A stretch of 64,000 nucleotides of DNA from Cupriavidus oxalaticus (lineage in GTDB: Bacteria > Pseudomonadota > Gammaproteobacteria > Burkholderiales > Burkholderiaceae), in the NCBI RefSeq assembly GCF_004768545.1, contig NZ_CP038634.1, positions 1,798,001-1,862,000 on the forward strand, given 5' to 3'. Within the stretch, counting starts at the first letter, position 1; each line of letters starts with the position of its first letter. Shown one piece after another: positions 32,915 to 41,802 of the stretch. The translations under genes and the position numbers were made by a program. The notes below the pieces were generated by a model. The model was not told the DNA's origin, ran no database searches, and was given only the letters and a program-made list of their open reading frames with translations.

Positions 32915-33811
32915 ATGTTGGATATCCGTGCGCTTGGCTACATCGTGGTCGAGTCCACCGACCTGGAGCGGTGGCGGCACTATGCCGGGCAGGTGCTGGG
33001 CATGGCCTGCTCCGGCGCCCCGGGCGGCGCGCTGTACGTGAAGATGGATGAGCGCGACTACCGCTACCTGGTGGTGCGGGGCGCGCGAGACCGCTATCTC
33101 GCATCGGGTTGGGAACTGGCCGACGAGCTGGCCTATCGCCATGCGCTCGACACGCTGCGGCATGCCGACGTCGAAGTCGTGCACGCCAGCCCCGCGGAGC
33201 TGGCACAACGCCGCGTGCAGGCCATGGCGTGGTTCACCGATCCGTCGGGCAACCGCCACGAGATTTCATGGGGCATGCGCTCGGACTTCCTGCGCTTTGT
33301 CTCGCCGGTCGGCGTGCCGCGCTTCATCACCGACCCGATGGGCGCCGGCCATACCGTGCTGCCCGCGCCGGCCTTCGACCAGACCTACGCCTTCCTGCGC
33401 GACGTGATGGGCTTCGGCCTGTCCGACATCTACCGCGTGCGCTTCAGCGGCGATCCCGATGAGCCGGAGAAGCGCATCCACTTCCTGCACTGCGCCAACG
33501 GCCGCCACCACAGCCTGGCGATCTTCGAGATGCCGTCGGAAGCCGGCTGCATCCACGTGATGGCCGAAGTGCCCGACATGGCCGAGGTGGGGCGCGCGCT
33601 CGACCGCGTGCACCAGCACGGCGTGAAGCTGTCCGCCACGCTGGGCCAGCACTGCAACGACCGCATGACTTCCTTCTACATGAAGACGCCGGGCGGCTTC
33701 GACCTCGAATACGGGCACGGCGGACTGGTGGTGGACTGGGGCCACCACGCCGCCTACGAAGCCACGCGCGTCAGCCTGTGGGGACACGACTTCAGCATCG
33801 GATACCGCTAG
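32915..33811 (+). CDS. hsaC: Extradiol catechol dioxygenase, HsaC/TesB-like
   Basis: A 298-residue type I (VOC-fold) extradiol dioxygenase, the usual two-domain size. The iron-binding residues expected from BphC/HsaC are present: H146 (G-A-G-H-T-V-L), H198 or H199 (G-R-H-H-S-L-A) and E265 (G-F-D-L-E-Y-G). It would meta-cleave the steroid catechol 3,4-DHSA, product of HsaA, opening ring A. CAGAGGAGACCGGC precedes the ATG at 32915. The meta-cleavage hydrolase that normally follows (HsaD/TesD) is not in this window. Another catechol could be the substrate, but the ipd genes downstream favour steroid. Confidence 0.87.
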   Translation: MLDIRALGYIVVESTDLERWRHYAGQVLGMACSGAPGGALYVKMDERDYRYLVVRGARDRYLASGWELADELAYRHALDTLRHADVEVVHASPAELAQRRVQAMAWFTDPSGNRHEISWGMRSDFLRFVSPVGVPRFITDPMGAGHTVLPAPAFDQTYAFLRDVMGFGLSDIYRVRFSGDPDEPEKRIHFLHCANGRHHSLAIFEMPSEAGCIHVMAEVPDMAEVGRALDRVHQHGVKLSATLGQHCNDRMTSFYMKTPGGFDLEYGHGGLVVDWGHHAAYEATRVSLWGHDFSIGYR

Positions 33812-33816
33812 ACACC

Positions 33817-34710
33817 ATGACCAAGACAATCGACAAGACCATGAGCGCGGCCGACGTGGTCGGCCAGCTCGCCGATAGCATGACCATCGGCATCGGCGGC
33901 TGGGGCCCGCGCCGCAAACCGATGGCGCTGGTGCGCGAGATCCTGCGCTCGCCGCTGAAGGACCTGACCCTGGTCGCCTATGGCGGCCCCGAGGTCGGCA
34001 TGCTGTGCGCGGCCGGCAAGGTTCGCCGGCTCGTGTTCGGCTTTGTCTCGCTCGACGTGATCCCGCTCGAGCCATATTTCCGCCAGGCGCGCGAGCGTGG
34101 CTCGCTGGAAGTGACCGAGCTTGACGAAGGCATGTTGCAGCTCGGCCTGCGCGCGGCGGCGGCGCGGCTGCCGTTCCTGCCGACGCGCGCATCGCTGGGC
34201 ACCGACGTGCAGGCGAGGAATCCGCAGCTGAAGACCGTGCGCTCGCCCTATGCCGATGGCGAGGTGCTGCTGGCGATGCCGGCGATCGAACTCGACGCGG
34301 CGCTGCTGCATGTGAACGAGAGCGATGTGCTCGGCAACACCCGCATCGACGGCCCCGATCCGTTCTTCGATGAGTGGTTCGCCCGCGCCGCGCGGCGCTG
34401 CTATGTGAGCTGCGAAACGCTGCATCCGCGTCTTGAAGAGGAGGACCTGGCCCACGCCCGCAGCAACCCCTTCGAACGCTCGCTGGTAACGGGCGTGGTG
34501 CACGCGCCCGCCGGTGCTCATCCCACCTCGTGCGCACCCGCCTATGGCTGGGACCTGCCGGCGCTGAAGGCGTACTGTGCCAGCGCCGAGGCCGAGGATG
34601 ACGGCTTCCGCGCGTACCGCGACGAGGTGGTGGGCGCCAGCGAAGCGGCCTACCTGGAGCGCATCGGCGGCCTCGGCCACGTGCACGACCTGCCGCTGCC
34701 CGTCCTTTGA
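33817..34710 (+). CDS. ipdA: CoA-transferase-family subunit A, IpdA-like
   Basis: A 297-residue class I CoA-transferase-fold alpha subunit (M-T-I-G-I-G-G-W-G near residues 28-36; L-V-A-Y-G-G-P-E-V-G near 60). IpdA and IpdB form a heteromeric hydrolase that opens the last steroid ring (COCHEA-CoA) rather than transferring CoA. The neighbourhood (ipdB, ipdC, echA20, fadE, fadA6, ipdF) is that of the ring C/D pathway, which is why I choose IpdA over a generic transferase. The start at 33817 lies 5 bp after hsaC; an internal ATG at 33841 is possible. Confidence 0.83.
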   Translation: MTKTIDKTMSAADVVGQLADSMTIGIGGWGPRRKPMALVREILRSPLKDLTLVAYGGPEVGMLCAAGKVRRLVFGFVSLDVIPLEPYFRQARERGSLEVTELDEGMLQLGLRAAAARLPFLPTRASLGTDVQARNPQLKTVRSPYADGEVLLAMPAIELDAALLHVNESDVLGNTRIDGPDPFFDEWFARAARRCYVSCETLHPRLEEEDLAHARSNPFERSLVTGVVHAPAGAHPTSCAPAYGWDLPALKAYCASAEAEDDGFRAYRDEVVGASEAAYLERIGGLGHVHDLPLPVL

Positions 34711-34745
34711 ACCGCCGTCTGAACCCGCCAACCCAAGGAGCGACC

Positions 34746-35546
34746 GTGAGCGCCACTTATGAATTCACCCGCGCCGAGCTAATGATCGCCGCCGCCGCCC
34801 GCGCCTGGCGCGACGACGGCGAGGTGCTGGCCACCGGCATCGGCACCGGCCCGCGCATCGCCGCCGGCCTGGCGCGGCTTGCGCACAACCCAGGGCTGCT
34901 GATGACCGACGGCGAGGCCTACCTGGTGGAGACGCCGGTGCCGCTGGGTCCGCGCGAGGCCGGCTACAAGGTCCGCGCCAGCGGCTGGATGGGCTATTCG
35001 CGCGTGTTCGACTGCCTGTGGGGCGGGCGCCGCCACGCGCTGGTGATGCCGACGCAGATCGACCGCTTCGGGCAGGCCAATATTTCCTGCCTGGGCGGCA
35101 CCCATGCGCAGCCTAAGACGCAGCTGCTCGGCGCGCGCGGTTTCCCGGGCAACAGCATCCACCACGCAAACTCCTTCTTCGTGCCGGGGCACAGCACGCG
35201 CGCGTTTGTCGGCGGCGAAGTCGACATGGTCTGCAGCGCCGGCTACAACCCGGCGCGCCAGATCGAAGGCATGCGCAGTTTCGTCGACCTGCGCGTGATC
35301 GTCACCGACCTGTGCGTGATGGATTTCGGCGGGCCTGCCCATGCCATCCGCGTGCGCTCGCTGCACCCGGGCGTGAGCTTCGAGCAGGTGCAGGCGGCGA
35401 CCGGCTTTGCGCTGGCAAACGCCCCCGGCGAAGCCTTGCCGGAAACGGCGCCACCGACGCCGGAAGAGCTGCGGCTGATGGCCCGGCTCGATCCGCACAA
35501 CCTGCGCGCCACGATCGTGCGCGGCAACCCTTCCGGACGCGCGTGA
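34746..35546 (+). CDS. ipdB: CoA-transferase-family subunit B, IpdB-like
   Basis: A 266-residue beta subunit of the same complex. It has the C-S-A-G-Y-N-P-A-R type loop near 161-170, and the segments G-D-x-V-L-A-T-G-I-G-T-G near 30 and Q-I-D-R-F-G-Q-A-N-I-S near 102. The catalytic Glu of true CoA-transferases is expected in the beta subunit; here the local sequence is G-D... G-E-V-D-M-V, consistent with the IpdAB subgroup. The start is a GTG at 34746 after AAGGAGCGACC, which decides it over the ATG at 34707. It directly follows ipdA. Confidence 0.83.
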   Translation: MSATYEFTRAELMIAAAARAWRDDGEVLATGIGTGPRIAAGLARLAHNPGLLMTDGEAYLVETPVPLGPREAGYKVRASGWMGYSRVFDCLWGGRRHALVMPTQIDRFGQANISCLGGTHAQPKTQLLGARGFPGNSIHHANSFFVPGHSTRAFVGGEVDMVCSAGYNPARQIEGMRSFVDLRVIVTDLCVMDFGGPAHAIRVRSLHPGVSFEQVQAATGFALANAPGEALPETAPPTPEELRLMARLDPHNLRATIVRGNPSGRA

Positions 35547-35553
35547 AACTGAC

Positions 35554-36444
35554 ATGACATCGCCTGCCATCGAACCCATCAGCCTGGGCCCGAACGCCGA
35601 GGTGCTCTACCAGGTTACGGACGGCATCGCCACCGTGACCCTGAACCGGCCGCAGTTCCACAACGCCCAGAACTCGAAGATGACGTATGCGCTGGACGAG
35701 GCCTATCGGCGCGCTTCCGCCGACGACGCGGTCAAGGTCATCGTGCTGCGCGGCGCCGGCAAGCACTTCTCCGCGGGGCACGACATCGGCACGCCGGGGC
35801 GCGACATCAACGAGTCGTTCGAGCGCGCCTCGCTCTGGTACGACCACGTCAACAAGCCCGGCGGCGAGTTCCTCTATGCGCGCGAGCAGGAGGTCTACCT
35901 GGGCATGTGCCGGCGCTGGCGCGAATTGCCCAAGCCGACCATTGCGATGGTGCACGGCGCCTGCATTGCCGGTGGCCTGATGCTGGCCTGGGTGTGCGAC
36001 CTGATCGTGGCCTCGGACGATGCCTTCTTTGCCGATCCGGTGGTGCGCATGGGCATCCCGGGCGTGGAGTACTTCGCGCATGCCTACGAGCTGCACCCGC
36101 GCATCGCCAAGGAGTTCCTGTTCCTGGGCGAGCGCATGGGCGCGCAGCGCGCCGAGCGCATGGGCATGGTCAACCGCGTGGTGCCGCGGGATGCGCTGGA
36201 GGACACCGTCTACGGCATGGCCGCCAGGGTCGCGCAGATGCCGCGGCTGGGCCTGACGCTGACCAAGCAGGCGGTCAACCATGTGGAAGACCTGCAGGGC
36301 AAGCGTACGGCGATGGATGCGGTCTTTGCCTGGCACCACTTCGCGCATGCGCACAACGAGCTGGTCAGCGGCGACAAGCTCGGCGGCTATGACGCGCGCG
36401 CCATGGCGGCGTCGCAACGCAGCGGCGGCGAGGAGAAGGCATGA
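35554..36444 (+). CDS. Enoyl-CoA hydratase/isomerase family protein, 296 aa
   Basis: A crotonase-fold protein: A-T-V-T-L-N-R-P-Q-F-H-N-A-Q near residues 26-39, the first oxyanion loop in H-F-S-A-G-H-D-I-G near 71-79, and the second in H-G-A-C-I-A-G-G-L-M-L-A near 133-144. It is longer than EchA20 by an insertion around 85-120 and carries an H-H-F-A-H-A-H segment near the C-terminus. It would hydrate or hydrolyse a ring-derived acyl-CoA. It is distinct from the EchA20-like gene two positions downstream, and I cannot assign the exact step. Its 3' end overlaps ipdC by 4 bp (ATGA). Confidence 0.8.
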   Translation: MTSPAIEPISLGPNAEVLYQVTDGIATVTLNRPQFHNAQNSKMTYALDEAYRRASADDAVKVIVLRGAGKHFSAGHDIGTPGRDINESFERASLWYDHVNKPGGEFLYAREQEVYLGMCRRWRELPKPTIAMVHGACIAGGLMLAWVCDLIVASDDAFFADPVVRMGIPGVEYFAHAYELHPRIAKEFLFLGERMGAQRAERMGMVNRVVPRDALEDTVYGMAARVAQMPRLGLTLTKQAVNHVEDLQGKRTAMDAVFAWHHFAHAHNELVSGDKLGGYDARAMAASQRSGGEEKA

Positions 36445-37535
36445 GCACCGGCATGAGCAACGCGAGCCTGCACACAGTGCTTTGCGACCTGCTGGGCTGC
36501 CGCTACCCCATCGTCCAGACCGCGATGGGCTGGGTGGCGGACGCGAAGCTGGTCGCCGCCAGCGGCAACGCCGGGGCCTTTGGCTTCCTGGCCGGCGCAA
36601 CCATTCCGCCCGGCGAGGTCGAGCAGGAGATCCTGCGCGTCAAGGCGCTCAGCGACCGGCCCTTCGGCATCAACTTCCACATGTTCCAGCCGAACGCGGA
36701 CGAAGTGATCGAAATGGCGATCCGCCACCGGCTGCGCGCGGTCAGCTACGGGCGCGGCCCTGACGCGAAGATGGTCGGCCGGCTCAAGGCGGCGGGGATC
36801 GTCTGCATGCCGACGGTCGGCGCCGGCAAGCATGCGGCCAAGGCCGTGGAGATGGGTGCGGACGTGGTCACCGTGCAGGGCGGCGAGGGTGGCGGCCATA
36901 CCGGCGGCACGCCGACAACGCTGCTGCTGCCGCAGGTGCTGGACAGCGTCAGCGTGCCGGTGGTGGCCGCGGGCGGCTTCTTCGACGGCCGCGGGCTGGC
37001 CGCCGCGCTGGCCTATGGCGCGGCCGGCGTGGCCATGGGCACGCGCTTCCTGATGTCGGCCGAATCGCCGGTGCCGGCGCAGACGCTGGAGCGCTACGTC
37101 AAGGTGCGCGACCCGGGCCGGATCCGCGTGTCGCTGGCCATTGACGGGCTGCCGCAGCGGATGATCGACAACACGCTGCTGCTGGAACTGGAGAAAGCCG
37201 GCCCGTGGCGGCGCACCTGGCTGGCGCTGTCGGCCGCGCGCAAATGGCAGGCGCGCACCGGCATGCGCAGCGCACAGATGCTGGCGACTGCGTGGCGCGC
37301 GATGCGCGAGCAGGACTACAGCGCCGCGCAGACGCTGATGGCCGCCAACGCGCCGGTGCTGATCCAGCGCGCGATGGTGGAAGGGTGTCCGGATGAAGGC
37401 GTGTTGCCCAGCGGGCAGGCAGCGGCGGTAATCGGCGCGATCGAATCGTGCGAGCAGATCGTTTCCGGCATGGCCGCGCAGGCGCAGGCACGGCTCGAGG
37501 CGCTGGCAGGAGCCGGACTGGCTGCAGCGGCCTGA
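36441..37535 (+). CDS. ipdC: FMN-dependent reductase of the nitronate-monooxygenase family, IpdC-like
   Basis: A 364-residue TIM-barrel flavoprotein. The opening I-V-Q-T-A-M-G-W-V-A, the central V-Q-G-G-E-G-G-G-H-T-G and the F-F-D-G-R-G-L-A-A-A-L-A-Y-G-A-A-G-V-A-M-G-T-R-F-L run match mycobacterial IpdC nearly word for word. IpdC acts on the hydroxylated indane-carboxyl-CoA (5-OH-HIC-CoA) in HIP degradation. The generic label nitronate monooxygenase would be misleading. GAGGAGAAGGC precedes the ATG at 36441, which overlaps the stop of the hydratase. Confidence 0.87.
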   Translation: MSTGMSNASLHTVLCDLLGCRYPIVQTAMGWVADAKLVAASGNAGAFGFLAGATIPPGEVEQEILRVKALSDRPFGINFHMFQPNADEVIEMAIRHRLRAVSYGRGPDAKMVGRLKAAGIVCMPTVGAGKHAAKAVEMGADVVTVQGGEGGGHTGGTPTTLLLPQVLDSVSVPVVAAGGFFDGRGLAAALAYGAAGVAMGTRFLMSAESPVPAQTLERYVKVRDPGRIRVSLAIDGLPQRMIDNTLLLELEKAGPWRRTWLALSAARKWQARTGMRSAQMLATAWRAMREQDYSAAQTLMAANAPVLIQRAMVEGCPDEGVLPSGQAAAVIGAIESCEQIVSGMAAQAQARLEALAGAGLAAAA

Positions 37536-37554
37536 CCTACAGACAGAGGAGACC

Positions 37555-38346
37555 ATGCAAATGAACCACAAGACCGGGCCGTTCCGCATCGACACCGCCG
37601 ACGGCATCGCCGAACTGGTGATCGACCATCCGCCCGTCAACGCGCTCGACAACGCCGGCTGGCACGCGCTGGCGGCCGCCATTGATCGCCTGGGCGCGGA
37701 CCCCGCCGTGCGCGTGATCGTACTGCGCGGCGAAGGGCGCGGCTTCTGCGCGGGCGTCGATATCAAGGAGCTGTCCGCACACCCCGAGCGCATCGTCGAG
37801 GTCAATGCCGGCAACTACGCCACCTTCCGCGCCGTGCACCGCAATCCCAAGCCGGTCATCGTGGCCGTGCACGGCTTTGTGCTCGGCGGCGGCATCGGCA
37901 TCTGCGGCGCCGCCGACATCATCGTCGCGTCGGATTGCGCGCGCTTTGGCGTGCCCGAAATCGACCGCGGCGCCATGGGCGGCGGCGCGCACCTGCAGCG
38001 CATGTTCGGCGTGCAGAAGGTCAGGGCGATGTACTTCACCGGCGAGATGATCGATGCCGCCGAAGCGTACCGGCTCGGCGCGGTCGAGCGCGTGGTTTCG
38101 CGTGTCGAGCTGCGCGACGCGGGCATGACCCTGGCCCGCCAGATCGCCGCCAAGAGCCCTGCCATGCTGCAGCTCGCCAAGGAAGCGCTCAACGGCGTCG
38201 AAGACGGCAACCTGGAGGACAAGTACCGCTGGGAGCAGGGCTTCACGCTGCAGGCCTATATGAGTGCGGATTCCGGCGAGGCGCGCGCCGCTTTTGTCGA
38301 ACGGCGCGAAGCCAGCTTTTCACAAGGGGCGCGCGATGCAGCTTGA
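37555..38346 (+). CDS. echA20: Enoyl-CoA hydratase family protein, EchA20-like
   Basis: A 263-residue crotonase: V-I-D-H-P-P-V-N-A-L near 22-31, G-F-C-A-G-V-D-I-K-E-L near 62-72, H-G-F-V-L-G-G-G-I-G near 104-113, and E-I-D-R-G-A-M-G-G-G-A-H-L. The late motif Y-R-W-E-Q-G-F-T is also found in mycobacterial EchA20 (Y-R-M-E-Q-G-F-T), the ring-opening hydrolase of the C/D pathway that works ahead of IpdAB. GAGGAGACC precedes ATGs at 37555 and 37561. Its end overlaps the acyl-CoA dehydrogenase gene by 11 bp. Confidence 0.83.
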   Translation: MQMNHKTGPFRIDTADGIAELVIDHPPVNALDNAGWHALAAAIDRLGADPAVRVIVLRGEGRGFCAGVDIKELSAHPERIVEVNAGNYATFRAVHRNPKPVIVAVHGFVLGGGIGICGAADIIVASDCARFGVPEIDRGAMGGGAHLQRMFGVQKVRAMYFTGEMIDAAEAYRLGAVERVVSRVELRDAGMTLARQIAAKSPAMLQLAKEALNGVEDGNLEDKYRWEQGFTLQAYMSADSGEARAAFVERREASFSQGARDAA

Positions 38347-39511
38347 ATACACCGACGCCCAGCGCGCCTTCCGCGCCGAGGTGCGCGACTGGATGGCCGC
38401 GCACGTACCGCGTTCGCCGCTGGCCAGCTTCGACACCGGGGAAGGCTTTGCCCAGCACCGCGCCTGGGAAGCCACCCTCAACCAGGGCCGCTGGAGCATG
38501 GTCACGTGGCCGGCCGAACTGGGCGGGCGCGGCTGCGACCTGATCGAGTGGCTGATCTTCGAGGAGGAGTACTGGCGTGCCGGCGCGCCGATGCGCGTCA
38601 ACCAGAACGGCATCTTCCTGCTCGGTCCGACGTTGATGGAGTTCGGCACCGCGGCGCAGAAGGCGCGCTTCCTGCCGCGCATGGCCTCCGGCGAGCATAT
38701 CTGGGCGCAGGGCTGGTCCGAGCCAAACGCCGGCTCCGACATGGCCGCGATCCGCTGCAGCGCGATCCGCGATGGCGATGACTATGTGATCAACGGCCAG
38801 AAGATCTGGTCGACGCGGGCGGTTTGGGCGGACTGGCTGTTCGGGCTGTTCCGCACCGACCCGGCCTCGACGCGCCACCACGGGCTGACCTTCGTGCTGG
38901 TGCCGCTCGATACGCCGGGCATCACCGTGCGCCCGATCCGCCAGCTCAACGGCCAGACCGGCTTTGCCGAGATCTTCTTCGACGACGTGCGCGTGCCGGT
39001 GGAGAACCGGCTGGCCGCGGAAGGCGCCGGCTGGCAGGTGGCCATGGCCACTGCCGGCTTCGAGCGCGGACTGATGCTGCGTTCGCCCGCCCGCTTCCAG
39101 GAGACCGCCCGCGCGCTGGTCAGGCTGTACCAGGCCAACCGCGATGCGGCTGACCGCGACCCCTCGCTGCGCGACGCGGTGCTGCGCGCATGGATGGATG
39201 CGGAGGCCTACACGCTCTCGACCTACGCCACCGCGAGCCGGCTGGTGCGGGGCGGCCCGAATGCTCATATCGGCGCGGAATCGAGCACGAACAAGGTGTT
39301 CTGGTCCGAGCTGGACATCCATATGCACGATACCGCGCTGGCCATCCTGGGGCAGGCCGCAGAAGTCGCGCCAGCGGGCCAGCCGCCGGGTTCTCTCGGC
39401 CACTGGCTGGATGGCTTCCTGTTCTCGCAGGCCGGGCCGATCTATGCCGGCACTAACGAGATCCAGCGCAACATCGTCGCCGAGCGCCTGCTTGGCATGC
39501 CGCGCGCATGA
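38336..39511 (+). CDS. fadE30: Acyl-CoA dehydrogenase, FadE30-like
   Basis: A 391-residue acyl-CoA dehydrogenase with the FAD/substrate loop G-W-S-E-P-N-A-G-S-D near 122-131, W-S-T-R-A near 158, and the C-terminal I-Y-A-G-T-N-E-I-Q-R-N-I-V-A-E-R. The gene order after echA20 and the length fit FadE30, which desaturates the propionyl side chain of HIP-CoA. The start at 38336 overlaps echA20, with AAGGGGCGCGCG upstream. The next gene encodes a dehydrogenase of the smaller type, so the two may form a heteromer as described for steroid FadE pairs; the FadE30 label is by best fit. Confidence 0.78.
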   Translation: MQLEYTDAQRAFRAEVRDWMAAHVPRSPLASFDTGEGFAQHRAWEATLNQGRWSMVTWPAELGGRGCDLIEWLIFEEEYWRAGAPMRVNQNGIFLLGPTLMEFGTAAQKARFLPRMASGEHIWAQGWSEPNAGSDMAAIRCSAIRDGDDYVINGQKIWSTRAVWADWLFGLFRTDPASTRHHGLTFVLVPLDTPGITVRPIRQLNGQTGFAEIFFDDVRVPVENRLAAEGAGWQVAMATAGFERGLMLRSPARFQETARALVRLYQANRDAADRDPSLRDAVLRAWMDAEAYTLSTYATASRLVRGGPNAHIGAESSTNKVFWSELDIHMHDTALAILGQAAEVAPAGQPPGSLGHWLDGFLFSQAGPIYAGTNEIQRNIVAERLLGMPRA

Positions 39512-39531
39512 CGGCACCCGGGGGAAACACC

Positions 39532-40611
39532 ATGGATTTCGCATTGACCGAAGAGCAGGAACAGTTTGCCGAGGCGATCCGGCGCTTCCTGATGACCGAG
39601 ATGACGCCCGAGCTGACGCGCGAGCTGTGGAGCACCGGGACCGGCCGCTCCGACGCGCTGTGGCGCCAGCTTGCCGACCAGGGACTGACCGCGCTGATGG
39701 TGCCGCAGGAGCAGGGCGGGCTGGGGCTGGGCGAGGTGGAATGGGCGCCGCTGGCGCAGGCATGCGGCTACTTCGCGCTGCCTGAGCCGCTGCTCGACAC
39801 CGCGCTGGTGGCAACCGGCCTGCTGCGCGATGCACTGGCGCTCGGGCCACACCCGGCGCCCCACGCGGCGGCGCGCGAGCGCTGCGCCGCGCTGCTGGAG
39901 CGCATCGCCGGCGGCGATGCCCGCGTGGCGGTCGCGCATCCGCAGGAGCGGCTGGTGGCCGACGCCCATGTCGCCGACGCCATCCTGTGCGCGCATGAAG
40001 GCACGGTCCACCTGCTGCGGCCAGCCCAGGCCACGCTGACGGCGCGCAGCGGCCTCGATCCGTCGCGCCGGCTGTTCGAGCTGGCGTGGACGCCGGCCCC
40101 TGACACTGAGCTGATCCCCGCCGGCACTGGCCTGTGGGACATGGCACTGAACCGCGGCGCGCTCGGCGTGGCCGCGCAGCAGATGGGCCTGACGCAGCGC
40201 ATGCTGGACCTGGCGATCGACTACAGCGCGCAGCGCAAGCAGTTCGGCAAGGCCATCGGCGCCTACCAGGCGGTCAAGCACCTGCTGGCCGACGTGGCGA
40301 TCCAGCTCGAGTTCGCCAAGCCGGTGCTGCTGCGCGCCGCCGCGGCGCTGGCGCATGGCTTGCCGCACGCAGGAATGCATGTCTCGCATGCCCGCGTCGC
40401 GGCCGCGCGCTGCGCATGGACCGCGGCACGCCAGGCCATCCAGGTGCATGGCGCGATGGGCTACACCTGGGAGCTGGACCTGCAGATCTTCACCAAGCGT
40501 GCCTGGGCCCTGGCGGGAAGCTGGGGCGACCGCGCCTTCCACAAGGCGCGCCTGGGCGCGCACATCCTGGACGGCGAGCATGCCCTCGGCGCCGGCGCCA
40601 CGTTTGCCTGA
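39532..40611 (+). CDS. Acyl-CoA dehydrogenase, partner-type subunit
   Basis: A 359-residue acyl-CoA dehydrogenase-fold protein. The middle domain is less conserved than in the upstream enzyme (no E-P-x-A-G-S-D loop), while the C-terminal domain has R-K-Q-F-G-K-A-I-G-A-Y-Q-A-V-K-H and Q-V-H-G-A-M-G-Y-T-W-E. Such subunits form alpha2-beta2 heterotetramers with a full-length partner in steroid catabolism. The ATG at 39532 follows CCGGGGGAAACACC and matches the family's M-D-F-x-L-T-E-E-Q start; an ATG at 39508 overlapping the upstream stop is the alternative. Confidence 0.8.
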   Translation: MDFALTEEQEQFAEAIRRFLMTEMTPELTRELWSTGTGRSDALWRQLADQGLTALMVPQEQGGLGLGEVEWAPLAQACGYFALPEPLLDTALVATGLLRDALALGPHPAPHAAARERCAALLERIAGGDARVAVAHPQERLVADAHVADAILCAHEGTVHLLRPAQATLTARSGLDPSRRLFELAWTPAPDTELIPAGTGLWDMALNRGALGVAAQQMGLTQRMLDLAIDYSAQRKQFGKAIGAYQAVKHLLADVAIQLEFAKPVLLRAAAALAHGLPHAGMHVSHARVAAARCAWTAARQAIQVHGAMGYTWELDLQIFTKRAWALAGSWGDRAFHKARLGAHILDGEHALGAGATFA

Positions 40612-40634
40612 ATTGCCCGATCCCAAGGAGAACC

Positions 40635-41792
40635 ATGACCATGAAAGACGCCTATATCGTTGATGCCCTGCGCACGCCCACCGGGCGCCGCAAGGGCGGA
40701 CTGTCGCACGTGCACGGCGCCGACCTGGGCGGCTTCGTGCTGGCCGAGCTGGTGCGCCGCAACGGCATTCCCGCGGAAGACTACGACGACGTTGTGTTCG
40801 GCTGTGTCGACACCATCGGCCCGCTGGCCGGCAATATCGCGCGCAGCGCGTGGCTGGCCGCCGGCCTGCCGCTGACGGTGCCGGGCGTGACCGTTGACCG
40901 CCAGTGCGGCTCGTCGCAGCAGGCCGTGCACTTTGCCGCGCAGGCGGTGATGAGCGGCACGCAGGACGTGGTGATCGCGGGCGGCGTGCAGACCATGACG
41001 CAGATCCCGATCTCGTCGGCCATGCTGGCCGGGCAGGCGCTGGGCTTTGCCGATCCGTTCTCGGGCAGCAAGGGCTGGCAGGCGCGCTTCGGCGATGCGC
41101 CGGTGTCGCAGTTCCATGCCGCGCAGCGCATTGCCGAGCACTGGAAGCTGTCGCGCGAGGCGATGGAAGCCTATGCGCTGCAAAGCCACCAGCGCGCCGC
41201 GGCCGCGATCGAGGGCGGCCGCTTTGCCCGCGAGATCGTGCCGTGCGAGGGCGTGAAGCATGACGAGACGCCGCGCCCCGATACCACGCTGGCCAGGATG
41301 GCCGCGCTGGAGCCGCTGATGCCGGGCAGTGCGCTGACCGCCGCGGTGTCCAGCCAGACCGCCGACGCCGCCGCCGCGCTGCTGATCGTTTCCGAAGACG
41401 CGCTCAAGCGCTACCAGCTCAAGCCGCGGGCGCGCATCGCGCATATGAGCGTGATGGGCGACGACCCGCTGTGGATGCTGACGGCGCCGATCCCCGCGAC
41501 CAAGCGCGCGCTGGAGCGCAGCGGCTTGCGCCTGGCGGATATCGACGTGGTCGAGATCAACGAAGCCTTCGCCTCGGTGGCGATGGCCTGGCTGGCCGAG
41601 ACCGGCTACGCGCCCGAGCGCACCAACCCCAACGGCGGCGCGATCGCGCTGGGCCACCCGCTGGGCGCCACCGGCGCGCGCCTGATGACCACGCTGCTGC
41701 ACGAACTCGAACGCACCGGCGGCCGCTACGGCCTGCAGACCATGTGCGAGGGCGGCGGGCTGGCCAACGTCACCATCATCGAACGGCTGTAA
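40635..41792 (+). CDS. fadA6: Thiolase, FadA6-like
   Basis: A 385-residue thiolase. The nucleophilic cysteine lies in V-D-R-Q-C-G-S-S-Q-Q near residues 86-95, with N-E-A-F-A near 304 and G-G-A-I-A-L-G-H-P-L-G-A-T-G near 335-348. The C-terminal L-Q-T-M-C-E-G-G-G-L-A-N-V-T-I-I-E-R-L is almost identical to mycobacterial FadA6, as is Q-I-P-I-S-S-A-M. FadA6 is the thiolase of the C/D-ring pathway. AAGGAGAACC precedes the ATG at 40635. It stands between the first dehydrogenase pair and an SDR. Confidence 0.87.
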   Translation: MTMKDAYIVDALRTPTGRRKGGLSHVHGADLGGFVLAELVRRNGIPAEDYDDVVFGCVDTIGPLAGNIARSAWLAAGLPLTVPGVTVDRQCGSSQQAVHFAAQAVMSGTQDVVIAGGVQTMTQIPISSAMLAGQALGFADPFSGSKGWQARFGDAPVSQFHAAQRIAEHWKLSREAMEAYALQSHQRAAAAIEGGRFAREIVPCEGVKHDETPRPDTTLARMAALEPLMPGSALTAAVSSQTADAAAALLIVSEDALKRYQLKPRARIAHMSVMGDDPLWMLTAPIPATKRALERSGLRLADIDVVEINEAFASVAMAWLAETGYAPERTNPNGGAIALGHPLGATGARLMTTLLHELERTGGRYGLQTMCEGGGLANVTIIERL

Positions 41793-41802
41793 GGAGACCG
41801 CC

